From positions 29,436-93,435 of the forward strand of contig RQYE01000010.1 of the NCBI GenBank assembly GCA_004010535.1: a stretch of 64,000 bases of DNA. Direction: 5' to 3'. This DNA is from Coriobacteriales bacterium OH1046. Its GTDB lineage: Bacteria > Actinomycetota > Coriobacteriia > Coriobacteriales > Atopobiaceae. Position numbers and translations under genes: made by a program. Below are positions 31,563 to 39,791 of this stretch, one piece after another (position 1 is the stretch's first letter; the number at the start of each line of letters is the position of its first letter). The notes below the pieces were generated by a model. That model had not been told where the DNA came from and made no database searches. It saw only the letters and a program-made list of their open reading frames with translations.

Positions 31563-31901
31563 ATGCTCACGTTGAAGCAGATCGAGGCCAAGCGCGAGCG
31601 CGAGTGCGCGGTGGTGGCCGAGATGATCGCCTCCTATTGCCACGGCAATCATGGAACGCCGGACGGGAGGCTGTGCGGCGACTGCCAAGCGCTCGTAGAC
31701 TATGCTTCCCTGCGCATCGCCCGCTGCCCGTTCATGGCCGCCAAGACCTTCTGCTCGCGATGCGCGGTGCATTGCTATGCTGCGCCGGAGCGCGAGAAGA
31801 TCCGCCGGGTCATGCGCTATGCCGGTCCGCGCATGCTCTTCCTGCATCCGGTGATGGCCATCCATCACGGTATCGATACGTTGAGGGCCAAGCTGGCGTG
31901 A
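31563..31901 (+). CDS. YgbA-like nitrous oxide-stimulated promoter family protein
   Basis: A 112-residue small cysteine-rich cytoplasmic protein. Cysteines at HGNHGTPDGRLCGDC, CPFMAAKTFCSRCAVHCY and onward (about 35-85) are spaced as in the YgbA family (nitrous oxide-stimulated promoter). In enteric bacteria YgbA supports growth under nitric oxide and is tied to iron regulation. The frame from ATG 31563 follows the YbaN gene by 6 bases, so both share an operon; the Cys pattern suggests metal or Fe-S binding. Confidence 0.85.
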   Translation: MLTLKQIEAKRERECAVVAEMIASYCHGNHGTPDGRLCGDCQALVDYASLRIARCPFMAAKTFCSRCAVHCYAAPEREKIRRVMRYAGPRMLFLHPVMAIHHGIDTLRAKLA

Positions 31902-31956
31902 CAAGCGGGCAGGGGCGCGCCACGCCCGATTCCGACTGGAAAAACCACGGCATTAA

Positions 31957-31972
31957 GTTTACTATAGTTAAC
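31957..31972 (+). promoter_or_regulatory. Candidate operator upstream of IrtAB-like pair
   Basis: GTTTA (31957-31961)-N6-TTAAC (31968-31972) overlaps the 12-bp palindrome ATAGTTAACTAT. It resembles the sites at 27701 and 31161. An iron regulator (DtxR or Fur type) would fit the gene context but cannot be named from the sequence. Confidence 0.4.
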
Positions 31973-31997
31973 TATTAAGCCTACCAGAGGAGGAGTT

Positions 31998-33797
31998 GTG
32001 ACAGAGGAGAAAACGCAGGGCACCATCTCGCGCCTGCTCGATTTTGCCGGAGAGTACCGTGGACTCACCTATATCGGCTGTGCGCTCTCGGCGGTATCGA
32101 TGGTGATCAGTATGGCGCCCTATGTGTGCATTTGGCTGGCAATCCGCGATCTTGTAGCCGTGGCACCGGACTGGACCGCGGCCACGGGCGTTGCGGGCTA
32201 CGGCTGGGCGGCGTTCGGCTTCGCGATGGGGGGCATCCTGATCTATTTCGGCGCACTCATGTGCACCCACCTCGCGGCGTTCCGTACCGCGACCAATATC
32301 CGCAAGCGCTGCATGGAGCACCTCGCCAAGGCGCCGCTCGGCTACTTCGACACGCACGCCTCGGGTCTGCTCCGCCGCCGCATCGATGGCGCAGCCAGCC
32401 AGACCGAGACGCTGCTCGCGCACAACCTCGCCGATATCACGGGCACCGTCGCGATGTTCGTCACCCTGCTCGTGCTGCTGTTCGTCTTCGATTGGCGCAT
32501 GGGCGCCGCCTGCCTCCTGGCGGTTGCCATATCCGTCGGCACGCTGTTCATGATGATGGGCGGTAAGAACGCCGGCCTCATGGCCGGCTACTACGATGCG
32601 CTCGACCGTACGAGCAAGGCGGGCACGGAATATGTGCGCGGCATCCCGGTGGTCAAGGTCTTCCAGCAGACGGTCTACTCGTTCCGCGCCTTCAAGGAGG
32701 CTATCGACGCCTATTCCGCGAAGGCCTCCTATTACCAGGGGGTCGTCTGCAAGAAGCCGCAGGCCGTGAACCTCACCATCACCGAGGGCGCCTTCGTGCT
32801 GCTCGTCCCCGCCGCCCTCCTCATCGCCCCCGGCGCGCTCGATTCGGGTGCCTTCGCGGACTTCGTGGCCAACTTCGCCTTCTACGCCGTCTTCTCCGCA
32901 GTGCTTTCCACGGCGCTCGCCAAGATCATGTTCGCCGCCGGCGGCCTCATGCAGGCGGGCGATGCCCTGAAGCGCGTCGAGGAGGTCCTTTCCGCCCCTA
33001 CGCTGCCGATAACCGATAATCCGCACGTGCCTGCCGATAACTCCATCGGCTTCGAGAACGTGTCCTTCGCCTACGAGGGGTCCGAGCTGCCCGCCCTTGA
33101 TAGCGTGGCCTTCTCGGTGGAGCCGGGCCAGACCGTCGCACTCGTGGGTCCGTCGGGCGGCGGCAAGACCACGGCGGCGAGCCTCATCCCCCGCTTCTGG
33201 GATGCGACGGGCGGATCGGTCAAGGTCGGTGGCGTCGATGTGCGCGATATGGATCCGCATGTCCTCATGGACCGCGTGGCGTTCGTCTTCCAGAATACGC
33301 GGCTCTTCTCGGCGACGATCCTCGAGAACGTCCGCGCGGCACGTCCCGATGCGAGCCGGGAGGAGGTGCTCGAGGCGCTCCGTGCCGCTCAGTGCGACGA
33401 TATCCTCGATAAGCTGCCTGCAGGCGTCGATACCGAGATCGGCAGTGCCGGCACCTATCTCTCCGGCGGCGAGCAGCAGCGCGTGTCGCTTGCCCGCGCC
33501 ATCCTCAAAGATGCGCCCATCGTCGTACTCGACGAGGCCACGGCGTTCGCCGATCCCGAGAACGAGGCGCTCATCCAGAAAGCGTTCGCCCGTCTCATGG
33601 AGGGGCGTACCGTGGTGATGATCGCGCACCGGCTCTCCACCGTCGTCGGAGCCGATCGTATCATCGTCCTCGATCGGGGGCGCGTTGCGGAGGAGGGCGG
33701 CCACGACGAGCTCGTCGGTGCCGGCGGCCTCTATGCGCGCATGTGGGCGGACTATCGGAGGGCTGCGCAGTGGAAGATTCAGAAGGAGGTGGCCTAG
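31998..33797 (+). CDS. ABC half-transporter, IrtA/YbtP-like
   Basis: A 599-residue exporter-type protein. Six helices span about 20-310, and the ABC domain has Walker A GPSGGGKTT (near 385), signature LSGGEQQRVSLARAI and Walker B VVLDEATAFADPENE. The ADPENE continuation is a hallmark of IrtA/YbtP-type siderophore importers with exporter fold. GTG at 31998 with AGGAGGAG upstream is the best start. It lacks the siderophore-interacting domain that mycobacterial IrtA carries at its N-terminus. The next gene follows directly and encodes its partner. Iron-siderophore uptake is a reasonable inference. Confidence 0.8.
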   Translation: MTEEKTQGTISRLLDFAGEYRGLTYIGCALSAVSMVISMAPYVCIWLAIRDLVAVAPDWTAATGVAGYGWAAFGFAMGGILIYFGALMCTHLAAFRTATNIRKRCMEHLAKAPLGYFDTHASGLLRRRIDGAASQTETLLAHNLADITGTVAMFVTLLVLLFVFDWRMGAACLLAVAISVGTLFMMMGGKNAGLMAGYYDALDRTSKAGTEYVRGIPVVKVFQQTVYSFRAFKEAIDAYSAKASYYQGVVCKKPQAVNLTITEGAFVLLVPAALLIAPGALDSGAFADFVANFAFYAVFSAVLSTALAKIMFAAGGLMQAGDALKRVEEVLSAPTLPITDNPHVPADNSIGFENVSFAYEGSELPALDSVAFSVEPGQTVALVGPSGGGKTTAASLIPRFWDATGGSVKVGGVDVRDMDPHVLMDRVAFVFQNTRLFSATILENVRAARPDASREEVLEALRAAQCDDILDKLPAGVDTEIGSAGTYLSGGEQQRVSLARAILKDAPIVVLDEATAFADPENEALIQKAFARLMEGRTVVMIAHRLSTVVGADRIIVLDRGRVAEEGGHDELVGAGGLYARMWADYRRAAQWKIQKEVA

Positions 33798-35546
33798 ATG
33801 CTGTTCGGCGAGAGGTTTCGCACGAAGTACGCGCTCACCGAGGCCGGCGAGGCTAACGTCAAGAAGGGGGTTTTCTGGACTGTAGTCACGAACCTGCTGG
33901 TCATGGCGGGCATCTCCTTCCTCTACCTGCTTATGCGGGATTTCATGGCAACGCTTGCCGATGGCGCGCCGCTTCCCGCCGCGCTGCCCTACATCGCGGG
34001 TGCCGCGGCCTTCGCCGTGCTGTCGTATCTTACGCACTACCAGCAGTACCACTACACCTATTCGGTGGTCTACGATGAGGTCGGCGCCGTCCGCACCAAC
34101 CTTGCCGAACGTCTCCGCAAGCTCCCGCTCTCGTTCTTCTCGCGCCGTGATCTCGCCGAGCTCACCGAGACGATGATGAGCGATGTCGATCGTCTGGAGC
34201 ATGTGTGGAGCCATGTCTTGGGATACCTCTACGGCGGCTACATCTCAACGACGGTCATCGCCGTGATGGCCCTCGCCTATGATTGGCGCCTCGCCCTCGC
34301 GTGCCTGTGGGGCGTGCCCGTGGCATTCGCCCTGCTCTTCGGCTCGCGCAGGATCTTCGCTTCCTATGGGTTCCGGGCCAAGAAGGCCGGCCTTGCCGTT
34401 GCCGATGGCATCCAGGAGACGATCGAGGAGATGCGCGAGATTCGCGCCACCAATCAGGAGGCCCGCTATCTTGCCCGTGTCAACGGGAGCATCGACGAGC
34501 TCGAGTGCCGTATGAAGTCCGCCGAGCTGCGCACGGGCATCTTCGTCAACGCGGCGAGCGTCATCATGCGCCTCGGCATGGCGATGACCGTGCTCGTGGG
34601 GGCGAAGCTCATCCTCTCGGGCGGCATCGATTTCATGACGTTCTTCATGTTCTTGATGATGGTCACCCGCATCTACGCCCCGTTCGATCAGTCGCTCGCG
34701 CTCATCGCCGAGGTCTTCATCTCCGATGTCTCGGTCAAGCGCCTGAACGAGGTCTTCGATGCTCCTATCGCCGCAGGCAGCGAGGATTTCTCGCCCCAGG
34801 GACATGACGTGGTCTTCGATGGCGTGGGTTTCTCGTATGGCGATACGGATGAGGCCGTGCTCGAAGATGTCTCGTTCACGGCACGCGAGGGCGAGGTCAC
34901 CGCCCTCGTCGGCCCGTCCGGCTCGGGCAAGTCGACCTGCGTGCGCCTAGCCGCGCGTCTTTGGGATCACGATGCCGGCTCGCTCACCGTGGGCGGCGTC
35001 GAGGTGCTCGATGTCGACCCGGAGACCCTGATGGGCGATTTCTCGATGGTCTTCCAAGATGTCACGCTCTTCGACGATACGGTGATGGAGAATATCCGCC
35101 TCGGTCGCCGTAGCGCCTCCGACGAGGAGGTCCTCGCAGCTGCCGCTGCTGCGAACTGCGATGAGTTCGTCTCGCGCCTGGCGCAGGGCTATGCCACGCC
35201 CATCGGCGAGAACGGCGCGCGTCTGTCCGGCGGCGAGCGTCAGCGCATCTCCATCGCGCGTGCGCTGCTCAAAGATGCGCCGATCGTCCTGCTCGACGAA
35301 GCCACCGCATCGCTCGATGTGGAGAACGAGACCAAGGTCCAGGCAGCGTTGTCGAGGCTGCTCGCGGGCAAGACCGTGCTCGTGATCGCGCATCGCATGC
35401 GCACCGTCATGGGATCCGATAAGATCGTGGTGCTCGAGAGCGGTCGCGTGGTCGAGCAGGGTCCGCCAGCCGAACTGCTTGCTGCGGGCGGGAGCTTCGC
35501 GCACATGGTCGAGCTGCAGGGTGCGAGCGCCGGCTGGTCGGTGTGA
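33798..35546 (+). CDS. ABC half-transporter, IrtB/YbtQ-like
   Basis: A 582-residue partner of the previous protein, beginning one base after its stop. The transmembrane domain spans about 25-310 and includes YLTHYQQYHYTYSVVYDEVG, in the position typical of IrtB/YbtQ. The ABC domain has Walker A GPSGSGKST, signature LSGGERQRISIARAL and Walker B IVLLDEATASLD, ending with VLVIAHRMRT. Together with the protein before it, it should form the heterodimeric transporter. A 12-bp hairpin at 35575 ends the operon. Confidence 0.82.
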   Translation: MLFGERFRTKYALTEAGEANVKKGVFWTVVTNLLVMAGISFLYLLMRDFMATLADGAPLPAALPYIAGAAAFAVLSYLTHYQQYHYTYSVVYDEVGAVRTNLAERLRKLPLSFFSRRDLAELTETMMSDVDRLEHVWSHVLGYLYGGYISTTVIAVMALAYDWRLALACLWGVPVAFALLFGSRRIFASYGFRAKKAGLAVADGIQETIEEMREIRATNQEARYLARVNGSIDELECRMKSAELRTGIFVNAASVIMRLGMAMTVLVGAKLILSGGIDFMTFFMFLMMVTRIYAPFDQSLALIAEVFISDVSVKRLNEVFDAPIAAGSEDFSPQGHDVVFDGVGFSYGDTDEAVLEDVSFTAREGEVTALVGPSGSGKSTCVRLAARLWDHDAGSLTVGGVEVLDVDPETLMGDFSMVFQDVTLFDDTVMENIRLGRRSASDEEVLAAAAAANCDEFVSRLAQGYATPIGENGARLSGGERQRISIARALLKDAPIVLLDEATASLDVENETKVQAALSRLLAGKTVLVIAHRMRTVMGSDKIVVLESGRVVEQGPPAELLAAGGSFAHMVELQGASAGWSV

Positions 35547-35574
35547 CCTGCCGTTCTTGCGCGGCCCACATTTC

Positions 35575-35707
35575 CCCAGCAAGGCCTCCAGTGACTGCAC
35601 AGTCACCGAGGGCCTTGCTGGGCGGACAGCCCGGGGCGGGCTTCTCGGGCGGGCTCCTGGAGGGGGAATCCCCAGGACGGGTCCCAGCGACTGTGCAGTC
35701 ACCGAGG
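35575..35707. repeat. Nested hairpin and direct repeat after the ABC operon
   Basis: CCCAGCAAGGCC (35575-35586) pairs perfectly with 35611-35622, and inside it GTGACTG/CAGTCAC (35591-35606) forms a smaller hairpin. A 24-base segment at 35588-35611 recurs at 35684-35707 with 3 mismatches. It probably terminates transcription (no T-run) or is a repeat family of its own. Confidence 0.75.
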
Positions 35708-35829
35708 CGGGATCCTTGCAAAAGCTCGCAGCGTTGGCCGTAACATGAGGGTCAATACTGCATTCAGGCATGCAGCCGTCCTCATAGGGCAGTGAAAACG
35801 TATCCCATTCGTTGTGTCATACTTGATCT

Positions 35830-36600
35830 ATGCGTGAGAACGGCAACATAGCGGTATTCGATTCGGGTGTGGGCGGCATCAGCGTGCTCCGCGCGCTTGT
35901 CGAAGAGCTTCCCCACGAGCGCTTCCTGTATTTTGGAGACTCGGCCAATGCACCCTACGGCGAGAAGAGCGAGGCGCAGATCCTGCGCCTCACGCACGGG
36001 CATGTGGAGGGCCTTGTCGACCATGGGGCGAAAGCCGTGGTCATCGCCTGCAACACAGCCACCAGCGTGGCGGGCGCCTCGTTGCGCGAGGCCTATCCGG
36101 ATACCCTGTTCATCGGCGTTGAACCTGCGCTCAAGCCCGCTGCCGAGGCGTATCCCGGCGGGAGCATCCTCGTGATGGCGACTCCCGTCACCCTCGCCCT
36201 CGACAAATATCACGATCTCGCAAGGACCTTCGATGAGACGTGCAGTATCCATGCCGTCGCCTGCCCGAAGCTGGCCGGTCGCATCGAACGGGGCAAGCTC
36301 GATGCACCCGACGTGCGCGATCTCGTCGAAGACTATGTGGGGCCTTACCGCGGCAAGGTAGATGCCGTCGTGCTCGGCTGCACGCATTATCCCTTCATAG
36401 CGCCCGCCATCCGCAGGGTGCTGGGAGATGTGGAGCTCTTCGACGGCGGCGCGGGTACCGCGCGCCATCTCAGGCGCCGTCTTGCCTCCGCAAACGAACT
36501 CGCGCCCGACACGGAGACGGGCGCGGTGGAGTTCCTCTCGAGTTTGGACACGCCGGAGGAGTATGCCCTTTACGACGAGCTCTTCTCGATGGACCTCTAG
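35830..36600 (+). CDS. murI: Glutamate racemase
   Basis: A 256-residue cofactor-independent racemase making D-glutamate for peptidoglycan. The two catalytic cysteines are C74 in VIACNTAT and C184 in LGCTHYPF. FDSGVGGISVL at the N-terminus and GDSANAPYG are the substrate-binding motifs of the family. The fold is complete with no insertion. The 3' end is convergent with the DegV-type gene, 3 bases apart, so the transcripts overlap. Confidence 0.95.
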   Translation: MRENGNIAVFDSGVGGISVLRALVEELPHERFLYFGDSANAPYGEKSEAQILRLTHGHVEGLVDHGAKAVVIACNTATSVAGASLREAYPDTLFIGVEPALKPAAEAYPGGSILVMATPVTLALDKYHDLARTFDETCSIHAVACPKLAGRIERGKLDAPDVRDLVEDYVGPYRGKVDAVVLGCTHYPFIAPAIRRVLGDVELFDGGAGTARHLRRRLASANELAPDTETGAVEFLSSLDTPEEYALYDELFSMDL

Positions 36601-36603
36601 ACC

Positions 36604-37506
36604 TTAGAGCTCGAGCTTCGGCGCGCGCGCCTTGCCCCAGAAGTTCAAGACCACGCCGCCCGGTCCCAGATGGCAGCCGATGGTGGCTCCAACATCGGAG
36701 ATGAGCACCTCGCCGCTCTTGATCTTATGGAACCTGCTCTTGACCATGTCGGCGACGGCCTTGGCATCGGCAAGGCACTCGGTGTGGGTGATGACCACGC
36801 GCTCGTCGTAGCCGTAGCCGTCCTTTGCAAGCTCCCCCATCTTATCGACTTGGCGCTTGAAGGCCTTCCGCTTGGTGCGGATCTTCTCCTTGACGCCTAG
36901 CGAACCATCGGCCTCGACGCACATGAGGGGACAGATGTTGAGGAGGCCGCCGAGGAAACCGGCCGCCTTGGAGATGCGCCCGCCGCGGATGAGGAAGGTG
37001 AGATCGGTCTGGATGAACCACGTGTGGATCTCGAGCTTGTGGGTCTCGGTCCAAGCAGCGAGGTCCCCGAGCGACATGCCCTCATCGCGCAGATCGGCGA
37101 GCTTGTCCATCAGAAGGCCGTAGCCCCCGCTGGCGGTGGTGGATTCGATGACGATGATCTTGCGGTTGGGGAACTCGGCGGCGAGCTGGTCGCGTGCGGT
37201 GCAGGCCGACTGGTACGTGCCCGAGATGCCGAGGGCGAGGCATGGATGCAGGATGTCCTTGCCCGCCTCGAGGATGGGGCGCCATGACTCCATGTACTCG
37301 CCGACGCTGACCTGGCTGGTCTTGACATCGGCTCCGTCGAGCATCTTGGCATAGAGATCGGCCGGCGCGTTGGTTTGGCCGAAGTCGTCCTTGCAGGGGA
37401 GGTCATTAAGGTAGTAGTTGAAGTAGATGTAGTGGATATCGCGGCTTTCGAGATACTCTCTGGTCAGATCGCAGGTAGAGCAGCAGCTCAGAACATACTC
37501 GGACAT
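36604..37506 (-). CDS. DegV family fatty-acid-binding protein
   Basis: A 300-residue cytoplasmic protein of the DegV/FakB type that holds a fatty acid for the FakA kinase. It contains SCCSTCDLTREYL near the start, the family's KTSQVSVGEYMESWRP, ALGISGTYQSA, then VIESTTASGGYGLL and IRGGRISKAAGFLGGLL (about 185-200). The GGRIS motif and the helix that follows normally hold the lipid. Start at 37506 is supported by AAAGGTGA upstream. FakA is not in the window. Confidence 0.9.
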   Translation of the reverse strand: MSEYVLSCCSTCDLTREYLESRDIHYIYFNYYLNDLPCKDDFGQTNAPADLYAKMLDGADVKTSQVSVGEYMESWRPILEAGKDILHPCLALGISGTYQSACTARDQLAAEFPNRKIIVIESTTASGGYGLLMDKLADLRDEGMSLGDLAAWTETHKLEIHTWFIQTDLTFLIRGGRISKAAGFLGGLLNICPLMCVEADGSLGVKEKIRTKRKAFKRQVDKMGELAKDGYGYDERVVITHTECLADAKAVADMVKSRFHKIKSGEVLISDVGATIGCHLGPGGVVLNFWGKARAPKLEL

Positions 37507-37645
37507 GTGGTCACCTTTCGATAGCCGGCATGGCACATCTAGGATACCCGACAATCGCATCGAAGTGGCAAAATCCTACCGCATGCACAAGAAAAAACGG
37601 CTGCAGAAGGCATGCGCGGCTCCGGGACGGCGCCTGCTCGGGAGC

Positions 37646-38593
37646 CTAGAAATCAAGCCTCGTGAAGGAGGCCGCGAGGGTTTTCAGGCATTCCTCGATG
37701 TAGAGGTCGGCACCATGCTCGATGGCATAGATCTTGGCGTTGACCTCGGAGAGCTTGGCCTCGTAGGGCCTCATGCGCTCCTTGACCTCGCCCTTCTCGG
37801 CGAAGTTGAAGAAGCCCTTGCTCTTCTTCTCCTCCTTGAGGACGGCGAGCTCGGCCTCGAGCTGGGCCTTCTCCTCTCTGAGCTCGGAAACCTGATCGGC
37901 ATCGAGGGGATGCGCGGCCTTGTACTCGTCGATGAGGAACTGGCGGTGATAGGCGGCCTTGCTCTTCCAGGAGTCGCGCTCGCCGGGGATCTTGAGGTCG
38001 CTCTGCATGAGGGGGCGGCTGGTACGGTAGCTGCCATCCTCGCGCTTCTCATGGACCTTGGCATCGGTCATGGCGCAGACGATCTGGTCGCAGTTCTCGT
38101 AGATGAGGATGTCCGCCACGTGGTCGTCGGGATCGATCATGGCCGCGTTGTTGAGTGCGGAAAGACAGGCCTTGGCCTTCTCGGTGACGGGGCGGAGCGC
38201 ATTCTCGGTGGGGTGGGGGAGCTTCTCGTACTCGGCGATGATCTGCTGGAAGCCCTGGCAGATGTAGTTGTTGGCATCGCGGTTGCCCATGGCGGCGTTG
38301 ACCTTGGCGGGATCGAAGGCCCCGCTGGGGCTGCGTTCGAACTCCTCGATGAGGGGCTTCGGCTCGATGGGCGATCCGACGACCGGTTGGACGACCGTGG
38401 GCACGGGGACGGCGACGACTACGGGGGACGGGGCGACGACGGGCTGTACGGCCGCAGCGGGGGCGGCGCCTTGGCCGAGCATGCGCCTCGCCTCCTCGAG
38501 CGTGTACTTGGTACCGCAACTCTGGCAGACGAACACGCCGCCATCCTTGACGAATTGGGCCGATCCGCAGAGTTCGCATGTAAGCTGGGCCAT
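37646..38593 (-). CDS. Zinc-ribbon protein, unknown
   Basis: A 315-residue protein with an N-terminal rubredoxin-like zinc ribbon (LTCELCGSAQFVKDGGVFVC and SCGTKY, four cysteines in CxxC pairs). A low-complexity Ala/Pro/Val segment (about 45-80) follows, then a helical body with a charged coiled-coil (SELREEKAQLEAELAVLKEE, about 245-265). The family is unnamed. No membrane segment is present. The chosen start is the second of two adjacent ATGs, 6 bases from AAAGGAG. Confidence 0.6.
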   Translation of the reverse strand: MAQLTCELCGSAQFVKDGGVFVCQSCGTKYTLEEARRMLGQGAAPAAAVQPVVAPSPVVVAVPVPTVVQPVVGSPIEPKPLIEEFERSPSGAFDPAKVNAAMGNRDANNYICQGFQQIIAEYEKLPHPTENALRPVTEKAKACLSALNNAAMIDPDDHVADILIYENCDQIVCAMTDAKVHEKREDGSYRTSRPLMQSDLKIPGERDSWKSKAAYHRQFLIDEYKAAHPLDADQVSELREEKAQLEAELAVLKEEKKSKGFFNFAEKGEVKERMRPYEAKLSEVNAKIYAIEHGADLYIEECLKTLAASFTRLDF

Positions 38594-38706
38594 CATGATC
38601 TCCTTTCGAATACCTTCCGGCCAATTGTATAACGTGTCCGGGAGGGTGTGCCCACCCATCCGCCCGAACCGGTAGTCGAACGGGTGGTTTGCCGCCACGA
38701 CTGGCG

Positions 38707-39528
38707 CTAGGGCGCGCTGCGCGCCGCCTCGCGATCGCGGCGGTTACGCAGGTTCGCGACCGTGCCCTGCATGCCGTGGGGGATGTAGGAAAGCCCGTGC
38801 AGGTCGTCGGGCAGATAATCGGCGAGCGAGAGCGAGGCGTTCTGGATGGGCGGCCCAGCGAGCTCTCCCGCGCGTGCGATCAGCGCATGGATGCGGGCCC
38901 CGGCGGACGCCAAGCGCTCCTCGTATTCGCTGAAGGGGGTATCGGGATGATCTGCTCGGCAGTCATCGCTCCGGTAGACGATCTCGTAGCCGGCGAGCGC
39001 GAACTGGGTGAGCGTGAAGGAGAAGAGCGGCGCGTGATCGGTCTTGAATGCGAGGGCCGCATCCTCGGCGAGAACCGCTCGGTACTCCAGCAGGCGCTCG
39101 AGTGACACCAAGCGCTTTGCGGCCTCCTTCTTGCGGGGAAAGGGCGTGGGGAAGTTGATGGTCATGCCCGCAAGCTCGCCTGCCGCGAAGATGCTCGCCA
39201 CGTCGCTTCCCTTGGCGGGCACGATGAGCGCGTTGCGAAGGCCGGCCTCCACGATGCGCTGGGCGGCGTAGGCGACGCAGATGGGCTCGGCATCGAGGCC
39301 GATGAAGAGCACGTCGGGTTCCGCCTGCGCCGATGCGACGAGGAAGGCCCCCTTGCCGCAACCCGCGTCGAGGTGCACCGCGCGGAAGGGCCTTCCGCCG
39401 AGCGGGGCGGAGGCCTCCGCCCAGCGTCCGGCAAGCAGGGCGGGCTTGAGCTCTATGGCAGCGGCGTAGCGCTCGAGGCGCTCCTCGAGCACGAAATGCT
39501 TGGGCAGGCGCGCGTGCATGCCGTGCAT
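38707..39528 (-). CDS. TrmB-like class I methyltransferase with altered active site
   Basis: A 273-residue protein with a SAM-binding motif DAGCGKGAFL (about residues 54-63) and acidic GLDAEP after the second strand. Its middle resembles tRNA (guanine-46-N7)-methyltransferase, but the usual FPDPWPK(K/A)RH is here NFPTPFPRKKEAAKRL (about 124-139): the catalytic Asp is Thr. The N-terminal 35 residues are also unlike TrmB. It may be a diverged or repurposed enzyme. It is the last gene of the dlt-like operon, 9 bases after dltC, so it is translated with envelope genes. Confidence 0.65.
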   Translation of the reverse strand: MHGMHARLPKHFVLEERLERYAAAIELKPALLAGRWAEASAPLGGRPFRAVHLDAGCGKGAFLVASAQAEPDVLFIGLDAEPICVAYAAQRIVEAGLRNALIVPAKGSDVASIFAAGELAGMTINFPTPFPRKKEAAKRLVSLERLLEYRAVLAEDAALAFKTDHAPLFSFTLTQFALAGYEIVYRSDDCRADHPDTPFSEYEERLASAGARIHALIARAGELAGPPIQNASLSLADYLPDDLHGLSYIPHGMQGTVANLRNRRDREAARSAP

Positions 39529-39537
39529 GGTGCGGCG

Positions 39538-39780
39538 CTAGTCCTCATCGAGCAGGCGCTCGACCATGGCGAGCAGGGATGCGGCGCTGTTGAAGTTCTC
39601 GGGGACGATCTCGGCGGCGGGGATGGAGATGCCGTAGGCATCGTTCAAGGTGGAGATGATGGAGAGGATGTCGAAGCTGTCGAGCACGTGATCGTCGATG
39701 AGGGCGGTGCAGCCTTCGTAATCGACATCCTCCTTGACGTCCTCCAGAAGCCCGATCAGGGCCTCGAGGGTGGTATCCAT
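39538..39780 (-). CDS. dltC: D-alanyl carrier protein (DltC-like)
   Basis: An 80-residue acyl/peptidyl carrier protein. The phosphopantetheine serine is S35 in VLDSFDILSI, and it is acidic with the four-helix pattern. Together with the adenylating enzyme, SGNH and MBOAT genes upstream it makes a dlt-type set for D-alanylation of teichoic or lipoteichoic acid-like polymers. Length and Ser position fit DltC; the amino acid loaded is inferred from context. Confidence 0.8.
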   Translation of the reverse strand: MDTTLEALIGLLEDVKEDVDYEGCTALIDDHVLDSFDILSIISTLNDAYGISIPAAEIVPENFNSAASLLAMVERLLDED

Positions 39781-39791
39781 GCGCGTCTCCT

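Noticed and set aside
31968..34214. 748-residue frame on the minus strand
   Set aside because: Opposite the IrtA/IrtB-like ABC genes; a typical long antisense frame in GC-rich DNA.
37507..37645. Terminator for the zinc-ribbon gene in the gap before degV
   Set aside because: A GC hairpin and a T-run on the minus strand are too far apart to form a standard terminator.
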